From the NCBI RefSeq assembly GCF_009900745.1, contig NZ_WXVU01000015.1:1-64000 (forward strand): a stretch of 64,000 nucleotides of DNA, given 5' to 3'. Of this stretch, positions 16,608 through 24,559 are shown in pieces; within the stretch, counting starts at the first letter, position 1, and each line of letters begins with the position of its first letter. The translations under genes were made by a program, and so were the position numbers. A model generated the notes under the pieces. That model had not been told where the DNA came from. It worked only from the letters and a program-made list of their open reading frames with translations, and did not search any database. The DNA comes from Chryseobacterium sp. c4a. Its GTDB lineage: Bacteria > Bacteroidota > Bacteroidia > Flavobacteriales > Weeksellaceae.

Positions 16608-17867
16608 TCAAGATTCTTTTAAAAGTTTAAATCCAATACTGCAAGTTAAGCAATTTTTTTCTTCACATGAATTTTTATAGTGATAAATAAGGCTCTGACT
16701 TTCTAGAGCATTGTTTACAGATACCCCAAGATTTTTCCAGTTCTGGATCACTGAGTTTTTTTCGGCAGGAATATTTTGGTAGAATTCTATGATTTTATCA
16801 GCAATTTCTTCACTATGATATTTATGATAAACATATTTTAGGGGAAGTATGGTATTCAAAATGATGAGGTCAATAAAATCTTTACTCAAAGTCTTAGGTT
16901 GTACTTTCGAAATGGTTCCGAAATTAAAATGACAATCCCAGTATTCCGAAGCTTTAACGGATTTAAAAATATCATAGAGATTTCCCATACTTTCAGCTTC
17001 CATTACTTTTGAAAATAAATTCTGCTGTTGGTAAAGATCGGCAAGCTGAGACAAGCGGATCGTTGGGAAATTAGGAGGACGTAATCTTAAAAATTTGGGA
17101 TGAAATGTCAGCTCAGGAAGTTTATACTTTACCCTCAGAAAATCGAATTCACGTTTCCATATTTTCATTTGTCCATCCTCAGGATTTGTAAGCCATCCTG
17201 AAATCCCGAATAATAAAGCCTCAAACTGTAAAGGATTCTGGCGGATTTTATTGATAATACTGAAATCAATACTTTCTGCAATCTGTCTAAAAATATGGGC
17301 ATTCACCTTTAGCCCGAAAGAATAGGCTAAGCTGTGGAATAATACCGCCTCAAAATTATTTTTATAAAGATGTAAGCTTTGCTCAAGTTCAACAGATTTT
17401 TCCTCCAGTTTTTTAAAAATATTTCCTTCATGAAAATGCAGTGGAATTTTTTCTGTATTAAAAATATTCTCACAGGCTATAAACTGATTTCCATTGATTA
17501 ATCTTTCGTATTTCCAGATTATATTTTCGTCAATATAATGTTTCAGTTCAAGGGTAGGAACTTTTTGATCTGTGAGTTCACTAATTTCAGTGTCGTGTTG
17601 AAAAACAACGTGCAGAATAATATTTTGATAATTTGGATCCTGAGAATGATTGTGGAAAATCCAGTCCGAAGAACGGATGTGTAGTTCTATATTTCCGGCA
17701 AGAACCACACCGTTGATTTTAATTTTTGAATCAAGAAAATCCGGGCCGGCATCTTTATTCCATTTCCCGAATTGTATGATCTCAACGGAATTTCCTTCAA
17801 TATCCTTGAAGTCAAAATATTTGAAAACCTTATAGTTCCAAAGATATTGAAGTAATTTTTCCGTCAT
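16608..17867 (-). CDS. DUF2851 family protein
   Basis: 419 residues with no signal peptide or membrane helix. The opening MTEKLLQYLWNYKVF and the block NKDAGPDFLDSKIKINGVVLAGNIELHI (about 35-62) with HVVFQHD near 85 are characteristic of DUF2851, a conserved Bacteroidetes cytoplasmic family without known function; the GxxNxDAGPDF...E-x-H arrangement recalls a nuclease-like core, which is inference. The C-terminus has a CEEKNCLTCSIG cluster of three cysteines that could bind metal. It is the first gene of the DUF2851-PspC-GNAT run. Confidence 0.85.
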   Translation of the reverse strand: MTEKLLQYLWNYKVFKYFDFKDIEGNSVEIIQFGKWNKDAGPDFLDSKIKINGVVLAGNIELHIRSSDWIFHNHSQDPNYQNIILHVVFQHDTEISELTDQKVPTLELKHYIDENIIWKYERLINGNQFIACENIFNTEKIPLHFHEGNIFKKLEEKSVELEQSLHLYKNNFEAVLFHSLAYSFGLKVNAHIFRQIAESIDFSIINKIRQNPLQFEALLFGISGWLTNPEDGQMKIWKREFDFLRVKYKLPELTFHPKFLRLRPPNFPTIRLSQLADLYQQQNLFSKVMEAESMGNLYDIFKSVKASEYWDCHFNFGTISKVQPKTLSKDFIDLIILNTILPLKYVYHKYHSEEIADKIIEFYQNIPAEKNSVIQNWKNLGVSVNNALESQSLIYHYKNSCEEKNCLTCSIGFKLLKES

Positions 17868-17894
17868 AGTGTGACGATAAATATAATAGAAATA

Positions 17895-19043
17895 TTATAC
17901 TTTCGTCAACTCCTTTTTGAAATTTTCTATAGTCGTTCTATACATTTTCTCATAAATAGGAAGAATGTTTTTCAAATCGAATTTTATGGCCTGATCTTTC
18001 GCGTTTTGCTTCATTTTGGCTAAAAGTTCTTCATTGCTCAACAACTTGATGGTGTAGTTGCTCATCGCCTCTACATTTCCGATTTCAGCAAGATATCCTG
18101 TTTCTCCCTGGATATTTACTTCAGGAATTCCTCCTGCATTAGAGCTGATTACTGGAGTATAAGCTGCCATTGCTTCCAAAGCTGCTAAACCGAAACTTTC
18201 CTGCTCAGATGGAAGTAAAAATACATCAGAAAGTTGTAGAATCTTATAAAGATCATTCACTTTCCCCAACAAACGAATTTTTGAAATAAGATCCGGGTTT
18301 TCTTCAAGGAACTGATTCACTTTTTCCATATCTGGGCCTTCACCAATGATGATAAGCTTGGATTTTACCTTTTTTTCAACATTCTTAAAGATTTGTAATA
18401 CTTCGTCCACACGCTTTACCGGGCGAAGGTTGGATACATGGATCAATATTTTCTCATCAGGATTGGCAAATTGAGTTCTTTGACATTCTGTACAGTCGTC
18501 AAATTCAGTATTATCAATAAAGTTGGTAATCACCTGGATTTCCTTTTTGATATTGAAAAACTGAAGCGTATCTTTTTTCAGACTTTCAGAAACAGAAGTA
18601 ATTGCATCTGATTTGTTGATAGAGAATTCTACTGCATGTTTATAGCTTGGATGCTGCCCTACAAGAGTGATATCCGTACCATGTAAAGTCGTCACCAGAG
18701 GAATATCATTATTGTCTTCCTGTAACATCTGCTTAGCCGTAAATGCTGCATAGGCATAAGGAATCGCATAATGAGCGTGCAACAGATCCAGTTTATAGAG
18801 ATTTACAACCCTGTAAATCATAGAACTTAACGCAATATCATAAGGCTGATATTGGAAAAGCGGGTAGGTCTGGACATTTACTCTGTGGAAGAAAATATTA
18901 GGATTGGTAATATCTAATCTTGCAGGAAGAGCAGAACTTATGAAGTGTACTTCATATCCTTTGTTGGCAAGGGACATTCCAAGTTCTGTTGCTACAATTC
19001 CGCTTCCGCCATAAGTTGGATAGCAAAGTATGCCTATTTTCAT
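17895..19043 (-). CDS. bshA: N-acetyl-alpha-D-glucosaminyl L-malate synthase (bacillithiol biosynthesis)
   Basis: 382 residues. A GT4 retaining glycosyltransferase that joins GlcNAc from UDP-GlcNAc to L-malate, the first step of bacillithiol synthesis. The N-terminus MKIGILCYPTYGGSGIVATE is diagnostic for BshA. Further signs are HAHYAIPYAYAA (about 88-99), TTLHGTDITLVGQHPSYK (about 118-135), the donor-site HVSNLRPVKR and the E-x7-E motif SEQESFGLAALEA. Length is normal. It follows the GH3 gene by 27 bases on the same strand, so it may share its transcript. bshB and bshC are not in this window. Confidence 0.95.
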   Translation of the reverse strand: MKIGILCYPTYGGSGIVATELGMSLANKGYEVHFISSALPARLDITNPNIFFHRVNVQTYPLFQYQPYDIALSSMIYRVVNLYKLDLLHAHYAIPYAYAAFTAKQMLQEDNNDIPLVTTLHGTDITLVGQHPSYKHAVEFSINKSDAITSVSESLKKDTLQFFNIKKEIQVITNFIDNTEFDDCTECQRTQFANPDEKILIHVSNLRPVKRVDEVLQIFKNVEKKVKSKLIIIGEGPDMEKVNQFLEENPDLISKIRLLGKVNDLYKILQLSDVFLLPSEQESFGLAALEAMAAYTPVISSNAGGIPEVNIQGETGYLAEIGNVEAMSNYTIKLLSNEELLAKMKQNAKDQAIKFDLKNILPIYEKMYRTTIENFKKELTKV

Positions 19044-19070
19044 TGGATTATGGTTGTTTTTGATGTTGTT

Positions 19071-20774
19071 TTATTTTGTGTTCATTAGGGCTGCAGGATT
19101 CAGATCCATACCCATTCCTGCTTTCAGTTGATCATTGACCAATACAGGCAGTCTTCCCCATATTTTTGATTTTCCATTTAAAGCATCAGCAGTCGCGTTC
19201 ATAGAATCATCATTGTTCTCATAAGAAACAAGAACTGTTGAAATCTTTGAGAGATCAATATCTTTCAAAGCATATGCACTTCCGAATACATTAAGAATTA
19301 CGTTTTGATTTCTGGTTAGGTCAGAAAGAACTTTTTTTGATTCTGCTGATATTTTATAAGGTTTGTAAGCTGTAGAATTATCTTTGTGGAAACCAACAAT
19401 TACTGTAGACCCTGTTGGGATTGTATTGATTTCACTGGCTTTTTTAATGATCACATTAGATCCCATTCTGTTGGCGAATGTCTGGTAAGGGGCTTCTTCC
19501 AAAGGAATATAATAAACTTGTTTTCCTGATAAAGGAAGCAGTTTTTTTTCATCCTTTAGTAAGGTTAATGCATTAGAATAAAGATTCTGAACCAAAGTCT
19601 TATGAGAATCATTATTCAAATCAGTATTAATGTTTTCCGGATTTTTCGGGCTGTATTGAGTTAACCCAAGAAAATATTTTGTTAATAAAATCTTCTTTAC
19701 ACTTTCCTCTACTCTGGATTGTGGGATTTCTTTATTATCAATGGCCTTTTGGATCAGTTTTTTACCTTCAGAAACTCCTTGAGAGAAAAGCATAATGTCA
19801 TTTCCTGCTTTAAATGCCATGGCATCCAGTTCTCCCGGTTTGTATTTATTGGCTACAGCTCCCATATTGAGAGCATCAGTGATGATTAATCCTTTATACC
19901 CAAGTTTGTCTTTCAACAATCCTGTGATGATATTTTTAGAAACAGAAGCAGGAATTCCTTTTCCTGATTCTAAGCTTGGAACATATAAATGAGCGACCAT
20001 AACACCGCCAATTCCTTTATCCATCAAAGCTTTGAAAGGTGCAAGCTCTATAGAGTTTAATCTTTCCATATTGTGAGAAACCACCGGAAGATCAAGGTGA
20101 GAATCCGTATTGGTATCTCCGTGACCAGGAAAATGCTTGATGGCTGCTAAGATATTATTATCCTGAAGCCCGTTAGAATAAGATAGGGCAGAATTAATCA
20201 CATTATCCACCTCAGATCCGAAACTTCTGTTACCAATAATAGGGTTGTTGGGATTGGTATTGACATCTACTACAGGAGCAAAATCCCAATTGATTCCCAT
20301 TCTATGACAGTCTTCTGCAATTTTTGCAGACATCTGATAGACCAAATTTTTATCCTGAATGGCTCCCAGTGTCATAGCCCATGGAAATTTGTGAGCCGTA
20401 GCAATTCTCTGGAATAATCCCCATTCGGCATCCATCCCGATCATCAATGGTACTTTCGACTTCTGCTGGAATTCATTCACCAGGTTGATTTCCCTTGCGG
20501 CATCGTCCTGCATCAGGATTAAACCTCCGATTTTATCATTGGTAACAATATTTCTTACCTGGTTGATATAGTCTTCTCCTTTATTGGTATACAATGCAAC
20601 AATAAAAAGCTGACCCAATTTTTCATCCTGAGAAAGATTTTTGTAAGTTTTTTCAACCCATTGCTGAGCCTTTTTAACATCTTCCTTTGTGGCATTTTTA
20701 GGCTGATATTGGGCATTAATCCTAGGACTGATAAGTGCAGCAATAAAGAGTGAAGTATATAATAATTTCTTCAT
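19071..20774 (-). CDS. GH3 beta-N-acetylglucosaminidase, NagZ type, exported
   Basis: 567 residues with the ATG at 20774; a longer frame to 20882 adds 36 residues ahead of a normal signal peptide (MKKLLYTSLFIAALISPRINA). The NagZ signature KHFPGHGDTNTDSH is present (residues 213-226; D224 and H226 form the acid/base dyad of this subfamily) and the nucleophile is D300 in ITDALNMG. A C-terminal GH3 domain (about 400-560) is present, giving a two-domain enzyme of the Bacteroidetes type; some relatives carry a further serine hydrolase domain, which is absent here. It should release GlcNAc from peptidoglycan or chitooligosaccharides in the periplasm. Confidence 0.9.
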   Translation of the reverse strand: MKKLLYTSLFIAALISPRINAQYQPKNATKEDVKKAQQWVEKTYKNLSQDEKLGQLFIVALYTNKGEDYINQVRNIVTNDKIGGLILMQDDAAREINLVNEFQQKSKVPLMIGMDAEWGLFQRIATAHKFPWAMTLGAIQDKNLVYQMSAKIAEDCHRMGINWDFAPVVDVNTNPNNPIIGNRSFGSEVDNVINSALSYSNGLQDNNILAAIKHFPGHGDTNTDSHLDLPVVSHNMERLNSIELAPFKALMDKGIGGVMVAHLYVPSLESGKGIPASVSKNIITGLLKDKLGYKGLIITDALNMGAVANKYKPGELDAMAFKAGNDIMLFSQGVSEGKKLIQKAIDNKEIPQSRVEESVKKILLTKYFLGLTQYSPKNPENINTDLNNDSHKTLVQNLYSNALTLLKDEKKLLPLSGKQVYYIPLEEAPYQTFANRMGSNVIIKKASEINTIPTGSTVIVGFHKDNSTAYKPYKISAESKKVLSDLTRNQNVILNVFGSAYALKDIDLSKISTVLVSYENNDDSMNATADALNGKSKIWGRLPVLVNDQLKAGMGMDLNPAALMNTK

Positions 20775-20890
20775 GACTTTTTGAATAAGAACAAAAATAC
20801 AATTAAAAAAATTGACGAAAACAAAGTTTTTGAAATTTTTGGTATATGATTTGAATACGCAATATAAATAATAACTAAACATTTATAAAA

Positions 20891-21424
20891 ATGAAAAAAA
20901 TTCTTCCACTTATACTGCTAGCATTTGTTGGTTTATTCGTTATGAGCTGTAATAACAATGATAATGTTGTTGGAGACGGAGATACAATAAGCTTAATGCA
21001 GGATGCTACAGGGACTTTTAGTAGCGGAAATGGATTCTTATTATCGAAAGGTATCAGTATTCAAAGTACAGATGTCGTTCTTGTATATAGAAAAGAAGGC
21101 AATATGTGGCAACAAATTCCAAAAACCTATTATCTTGATAATGTTAATGGTTTGCCAACAAACAGAGAGCTAGATTATAACTTTAAGTTTAATACTACTG
21201 ATGTAAATATTGAGACAAAAGCAAATTTTAATCAAGGAACGCAAATGACATCTGCTGAAACTGCTCAATATTTAACGAATCAAACATTTAGAATTGTACT
21301 TGTTCCGGCAAATGCATCAGGTAATAAAGCTAAAAAAGCAAATGTAGACTATAGTGACTATAATGCTGTTGTTAAATATTATAATCTTGATGATTCTCAC
21401 GTTCCAATGTCAAGAGTAAATTAG
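20891..21424 (+). CDS. Lipoprotein of unknown function
   Basis: 177 residues. A lipoprotein signal peptide ends in the lipobox FVMSC with C20 as the acylated cysteine, followed by an Asn/Asp-rich linker (NNNDNVVGDGD). The rest is a compact, polar, strand-rich chain (DVVLVYRKEGNMWQQIPKTYYL; ...NQTFRIVLVPA) ending near ...DDSHVPMSRVN. From memory, short lipoproteins of this shape are widespread in Flavobacteriia without assigned function. It is divergent from the GH3 gene (116 bases between the starts) and ends in a strong terminator. Confidence 0.8.
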   Translation: MKKILPLILLAFVGLFVMSCNNNDNVVGDGDTISLMQDATGTFSSGNGFLLSKGISIQSTDVVLVYRKEGNMWQQIPKTYYLDNVNGLPTNRELDYNFKFNTTDVNIETKANFNQGTQMTSAETAQYLTNQTFRIVLVPANASGNKAKKANVDYSDYNAVVKYYNLDDSHVPMSRVN

Positions 21425-21451
21425 TAAATATCTTTTCAGTTTTTTATAATT

Positions 21452-21486
21452 AAAAAAGCTCCGGGAGTTATCTTCCGGAGCTTTTG
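21452..21486. terminator. Intrinsic terminator
   Basis: AAAAGCTCCGG pairs with CCGGAGCTTTT across a 10 base loop, with A- and T-rich flanks. It can serve both the plus-strand lipoprotein and the minus-strand one behind it. Confidence 0.92.
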
Positions 21487-21508
21487 ATTTATGTAATATT
21501 TGGATATA

Positions 21509-22471
21509 TTAAGGACATCTGAATCCTCCATTATTATTACAAGGTGAGGTGGGGGTGACAACATGGGAAGGATCAAATGGCTTTTCTACAATTTTGATTC
21601 CGGTAACAAACATATAATAAGCATTTTTTGGTATGAAGGTTGAACTTCTATTTTCTGAACGTCCAGGCAAGAAATAAATTATAAATGCATTTTTAGATTC
21701 GGTGGTAGAGAAGTTAAATGTCATTTCTTTTTTTTGGTTGTTTGGTTCTGCTAATATGACGGTTTGAGATTTATAATAGTTCCTCACTACAAAAGGTGAA
21801 GGTTGAACAAAAGGTCTTGGCTCACAAGGATCATTACCATTAATAGTAGGGCTGCTGGCTAACTCTATACCAATTGTTGGGAATGCTTCACTTTGTGGTA
21901 CATCATACTTATTATCATCCCTTCTGTCCTCTCTGTTATTGTTTTTAGTTTTCCATATATAATCAGTAACCCATGCCGTTAATGTTATTTGATAAGTTAC
22001 ATTTGCCTTAAAAGGATGCTCTATAGAAAGCGCATTTGATTGAGAATTATTGGTAAGGGTGGTTTGTCCCCTATTGATAGTTGTTTTAGGAAGGTTCTCA
22101 ATGTCAATTCTTATACCCTTCCAAAGAAATCCATCAGTTCTAGGCTTTCCATATCCTCTAAATGTATAACCCAAAAAGGAGAGTGGGGTTGGGCCAAATG
22201 CGGCTGTTGATTTATGTATATTTTCAACACTATATCCAGCTGTAAATGTACATCCACCGCCATCTGGATTTATAAGAGCTCTATCTATATTTAAATCCAT
22301 AAGGGTTACCTCACCAAGACTATTGGCTAATAATTTTGAATGGGAATTTAGTGCCGATTGATCCAGATCGGTTGTAAGAGGCAAAGCTTCATCTTGAGAA
22401 TAAATAAGATCATTTGTACTTGTACAGCCTAATAATAAAATACTAGAGAAAATAATTAGTGTTTTTTTCAT
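21509..22471 (-). CDS. Lipoprotein of unknown function
   Basis: 320 residues from the ATG at 22471; the open frame extends 14 residues upstream, but only the internal Met starts a proper lipoprotein signal (MKKTLIIFSSILLLGC, acylated C16). The mature part is polar, rich in Asn/Thr/Pro, strand-rich, and ends in a Cys/Gly tail (TPTSPCNNNGGFRCP). Two cysteine pairs (CTFTAGY near 90; CEPRPF near 220) may form disulfides. No family recognised. It is transcribed alone, towards a terminator it shares with the preceding lipoprotein gene. Confidence 0.75.
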   Translation of the reverse strand: MKKTLIIFSSILLLGCTSTNDLIYSQDEALPLTTDLDQSALNSHSKLLANSLGEVTLMDLNIDRALINPDGGGCTFTAGYSVENIHKSTAAFGPTPLSFLGYTFRGYGKPRTDGFLWKGIRIDIENLPKTTINRGQTTLTNNSQSNALSIEHPFKANVTYQITLTAWVTDYIWKTKNNNREDRRDDNKYDVPQSEAFPTIGIELASSPTINGNDPCEPRPFVQPSPFVVRNYYKSQTVILAEPNNQKKEMTFNFSTTESKNAFIIYFLPGRSENRSSTFIPKNAYYMFVTGIKIVEKPFDPSHVVTPTSPCNNNGGFRCP

Positions 22472-22565
22472 GGTATAATTTTGAGGCAAATATAATAATT
22501 TGAAAAAATACACTAATATGTGAAATAAATATATATAATTAATAATTTGATCGAATAAGAGAATA

Positions 22566-22600
22566 AAAAAAGCTCTAAAAATATTTTTTTAGAGCTTTTT
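22566..22600. terminator. Bidirectional intrinsic terminator
   Basis: A long stem AAAAAGCTCTAAAAA / TTTTTAGAGCTTTTT with a 5 base loop sits directly behind ribA (minus strand). Confidence 0.9.
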
Positions 22601-22615
22601 ATTATTTATGATAGA

Positions 22616-23212
22616 TTATTTATCATTGTCATCGAGTAGATGTCCAAAGAAATCTTTTTTTGTTTGTAAATAGCCTTTACTGATCTCATTGGCCGGTATC
22701 TGTAACGGAACCCTTGAATTAAGATGCACATTGCTGTCTACCACATATTTTACCTTTTCAGGGTTATTGGTTAAAAGGTTGATATCTTTTACATCTAGGA
22801 GATTAAGGATTTCAATGGCTACTCCAAAGTTTCTGTCATCTGCAGGAAGTCCAAGTTCAAGATTAGCTTGTACCGTATCAAGACCTTTTTCCTGTAATGA
22901 GTATGCCTTTAATTTATTGATGATGCCAATATTACGACCTTCCTGACGAAGATAAATAATGATACCTCCATTTTCGTGGATGTATTTCATTGCAGCATCC
23001 AATTGCTGGCCGCATTCACATTTTTTTGAATGGAAAACTTCTCCGGTAATACATTCTGAATGGAAACGAACATTCACAGGTTTTGAAAAATCTGTATTTT
23101 CTGCGATAATAGCCATATGAGGCATCCAGTCGTTTTCATTTTCGGAGAAAGCGATCATTCGGAAATTGCCGTGCTCTGTAGGAACATTGGCTTCCGCCTG
23201 AATTTTAATCAT
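22616..23212 (-). CDS. ribA: GTP cyclohydrolase II
   Basis: 198 residues, close to the 196 of E. coli RibA. It converts GTP to 2,5-diamino-6-ribosylamino-4-pyrimidinone 5'-phosphate, the entry step of riboflavin synthesis. The zinc ligands fall at C54, C65 and C67 (HSECITGEVFHSKKCECG), the same numbering as in E. coli. The catalytic/GTP-binding block LRQEGRNIGIINKL and GLDTVQANLELG follow. It is a stand-alone RibA, not the RibBA fusion. It is the last gene of the minus-strand run that starts at 26964, 18 bases behind the small lipoprotein gene. No FMN riboswitch is seen upstream. Confidence 0.95.
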   Translation of the reverse strand: MIKIQAEANVPTEHGNFRMIAFSENENDWMPHMAIIAENTDFSKPVNVRFHSECITGEVFHSKKCECGQQLDAAMKYIHENGGIIIYLRQEGRNIGIINKLKAYSLQEKGLDTVQANLELGLPADDRNFGVAIEILNLLDVKDINLLTNNPEKVKYVVDSNVHLNSRVPLQIPANEISKGYLQTKKDFFGHLLDDNDK

Positions 23213-23230
23213 TAATAGTTCAATTAGTTT

Positions 23231-23689
23231 TTAACTTCCTGGTAAAGCATCTTCAATAACAGAAATATTGGTTTTTAAACGTACCAGATATCTGTTAAGA
23301 ACTTCATCATCATCTTTTTCAAGGCTTTGTCTTTGCTTTTGAATTTTCTTGTATGATTTCTCGAAGCTTTTCAAAGCTCTGCTTTTCCCTGCAGAATTAT
23401 TAGCGTCAATAGCATATAAATAATTCTGAAGGCTGTATTTCAAACTGGTGACCTCATCATTTAGCCCGTTGTTTTTGAACTTAGGGAAAGTTGAGATAAT
23501 ATTTGAAATTTCAGAAGCGTTTACATTTTCTTTGACATTGATATTGAAACTCTTTTTGGAGCCTCTATCAGAATCAGAGCCTTTTGTATCGCTATAAAAA
23601 TTATTTGACAGCGGAGAAAGGTTAAGCTTTTCCGTTGCGCAGGAAGATGTTAATAGTATTAGTACTCCAAAAAAAACTAGTCTTTTCAT
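23231..23689 (-). CDS. Small lipoprotein, unknown function
   Basis: 152 residues. Lipobox LLTSSC with acylated C17, then a Ser/Asp/Lys-rich linker and a mostly helical C-terminal half (KSRALKSFEKSYKKIQKQRQSLEKDD at about 102-127), which could form a coiled coil. Its ATG overlaps the stop of the DUF4254 gene by 4 bases (ATGA), a sign of coupled translation, so the two products may work together. No family is recognised. Confidence 0.75.
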   Translation of the reverse strand: MKRLVFFGVLILLTSSCATEKLNLSPLSNNFYSDTKGSDSDRGSKKSFNINVKENVNASEISNIISTFPKFKNNGLNDEVTSLKYSLQNYLYAIDANNSAGKSRALKSFEKSYKKIQKQRQSLEKDDDEVLNRYLVRLKTNISVIEDALPGS

Positions 23690-24300
23690 TTTTGTTGCCC
23701 TTTTTGATAAAGGATTGGGTTAAGACTTTCATCATTATACATTTTCATTTGTTTGTATACTTTCATCTTAACATTACCGTTTTCAATATCAGCAAGCAAC
23801 TGGTCTATAGAAGTGGATAGATCTTCCTTCTGAGTAAGCAGAACATCCAGTTTAGCCTGGCAGTTGTTTCTGTGTTCTTCAGAAGCGGATTCTCTATTAG
23901 CTTCTAATGACATATGATAGACCTTTAATGCAAGAATTGATAATCTGTCTACTGCCCAAGCGGGAGTTTCCGTATTTATCTTTGCTTCAGGTTTAGGAGT
24001 TATATTTTCAAACTTATTAAGGAACCAGCTGTCAATATATTCTACCAAATCAGTTCTTTTCTGATTGGAAGCGTCTATTGTTCTTTTCAGTTGAAGAGCT
24101 TCAGCCGGATCAATATTTTCATCTCTAATTATATCTTCCAGATGCCATTGAACGGTATCAATCCAGTTCTTTGCATACAAAATCCGTTCCAAACTATCTT
24201 TTTCGAACGGGTTATCAATTAGAGTGTTAACGTCATCAGACACGTGATAGTCTTCAATAGATTGATTGAAGACCTTCCATGCAGTCTCAGTAAATTTCAT
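23686..24300 (-). CDS. DUF4254 family protein
   Basis: 204 residues, no signal peptide or membrane segment. The opening MKFTETAWKVFNQSIEDYH and the block RILYAKNWIDTVQWHLEDIIRDENIDP (about 40-66) with NQKRTDLVEYIDSW and LSILALKVYHM identify DUF4254, an all-helical Bacteroidetes family with conserved His/Glu/Asp whose function is not established. It sits 15 bases behind tatA and overlaps the next lipoprotein gene by 4 bases. Confidence 0.85.
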   Translation of the reverse strand: MKFTETAWKVFNQSIEDYHVSDDVNTLIDNPFEKDSLERILYAKNWIDTVQWHLEDIIRDENIDPAEALQLKRTIDASNQKRTDLVEYIDSWFLNKFENITPKPEAKINTETPAWAVDRLSILALKVYHMSLEANRESASEEHRNNCQAKLDVLLTQKEDLSTSIDQLLADIENGNVKMKVYKQMKMYNDESLNPILYQKGQQK

Positions 24301-24315
24301 TAATTCTAAGGAATT

Positions 24316-24528
24316 TTAGTTGCTTGTAGAATTATCGTTTGTAGAAGACGATTTATTTTCAGAACCTGGTTTGTCTTCTTCTTTTACCGCATCTTTAAAT
24401 TCTTTGATTCCTGAACCAACTCCTCTCATTAGTTCTGGAATTTTCTTTCCTCCAAAAAGCAATACCAATAGTATCGCTACGATAAGGATATGTTGCCAAG
24501 ATAAGGCAAGTATTGTTAGTGTATTCAT
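24316..24528 (-). CDS. tatA: Twin-arginine translocase subunit TatA/TatE
   Basis: 70 residues. A short N-terminal membrane helix (about 10-25, WQHILIVAILLVLLFGG) leads through the TatA hinge GGKKIPELMRGVGSGIKEF into an amphipathic helix and an acidic/Ser-rich tail. These are all the elements of TatA, which forms the size-variable pore for folded proteins carrying twin-arginine signals. TatC is not in this window. It lies between the EnvC-like gene (31 bases upstream) and DUF4254 (15 bases downstream). Confidence 0.93.
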   Translation of the reverse strand: MNTLTILALSWQHILIVAILLVLLFGGKKIPELMRGVGSGIKEFKDAVKEEDKPGSENKSSSTNDNSTSN

Positions 24529-24559
24529 CTCTTAAAATTTTTGCAAAGTTACACTTTTT

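Noticed and set aside
22616..23212. FMN riboswitch before ribA
   Set aside because: The gene lies 18 bases behind another gene of the same run and no conserved aptamer sequence was seen.
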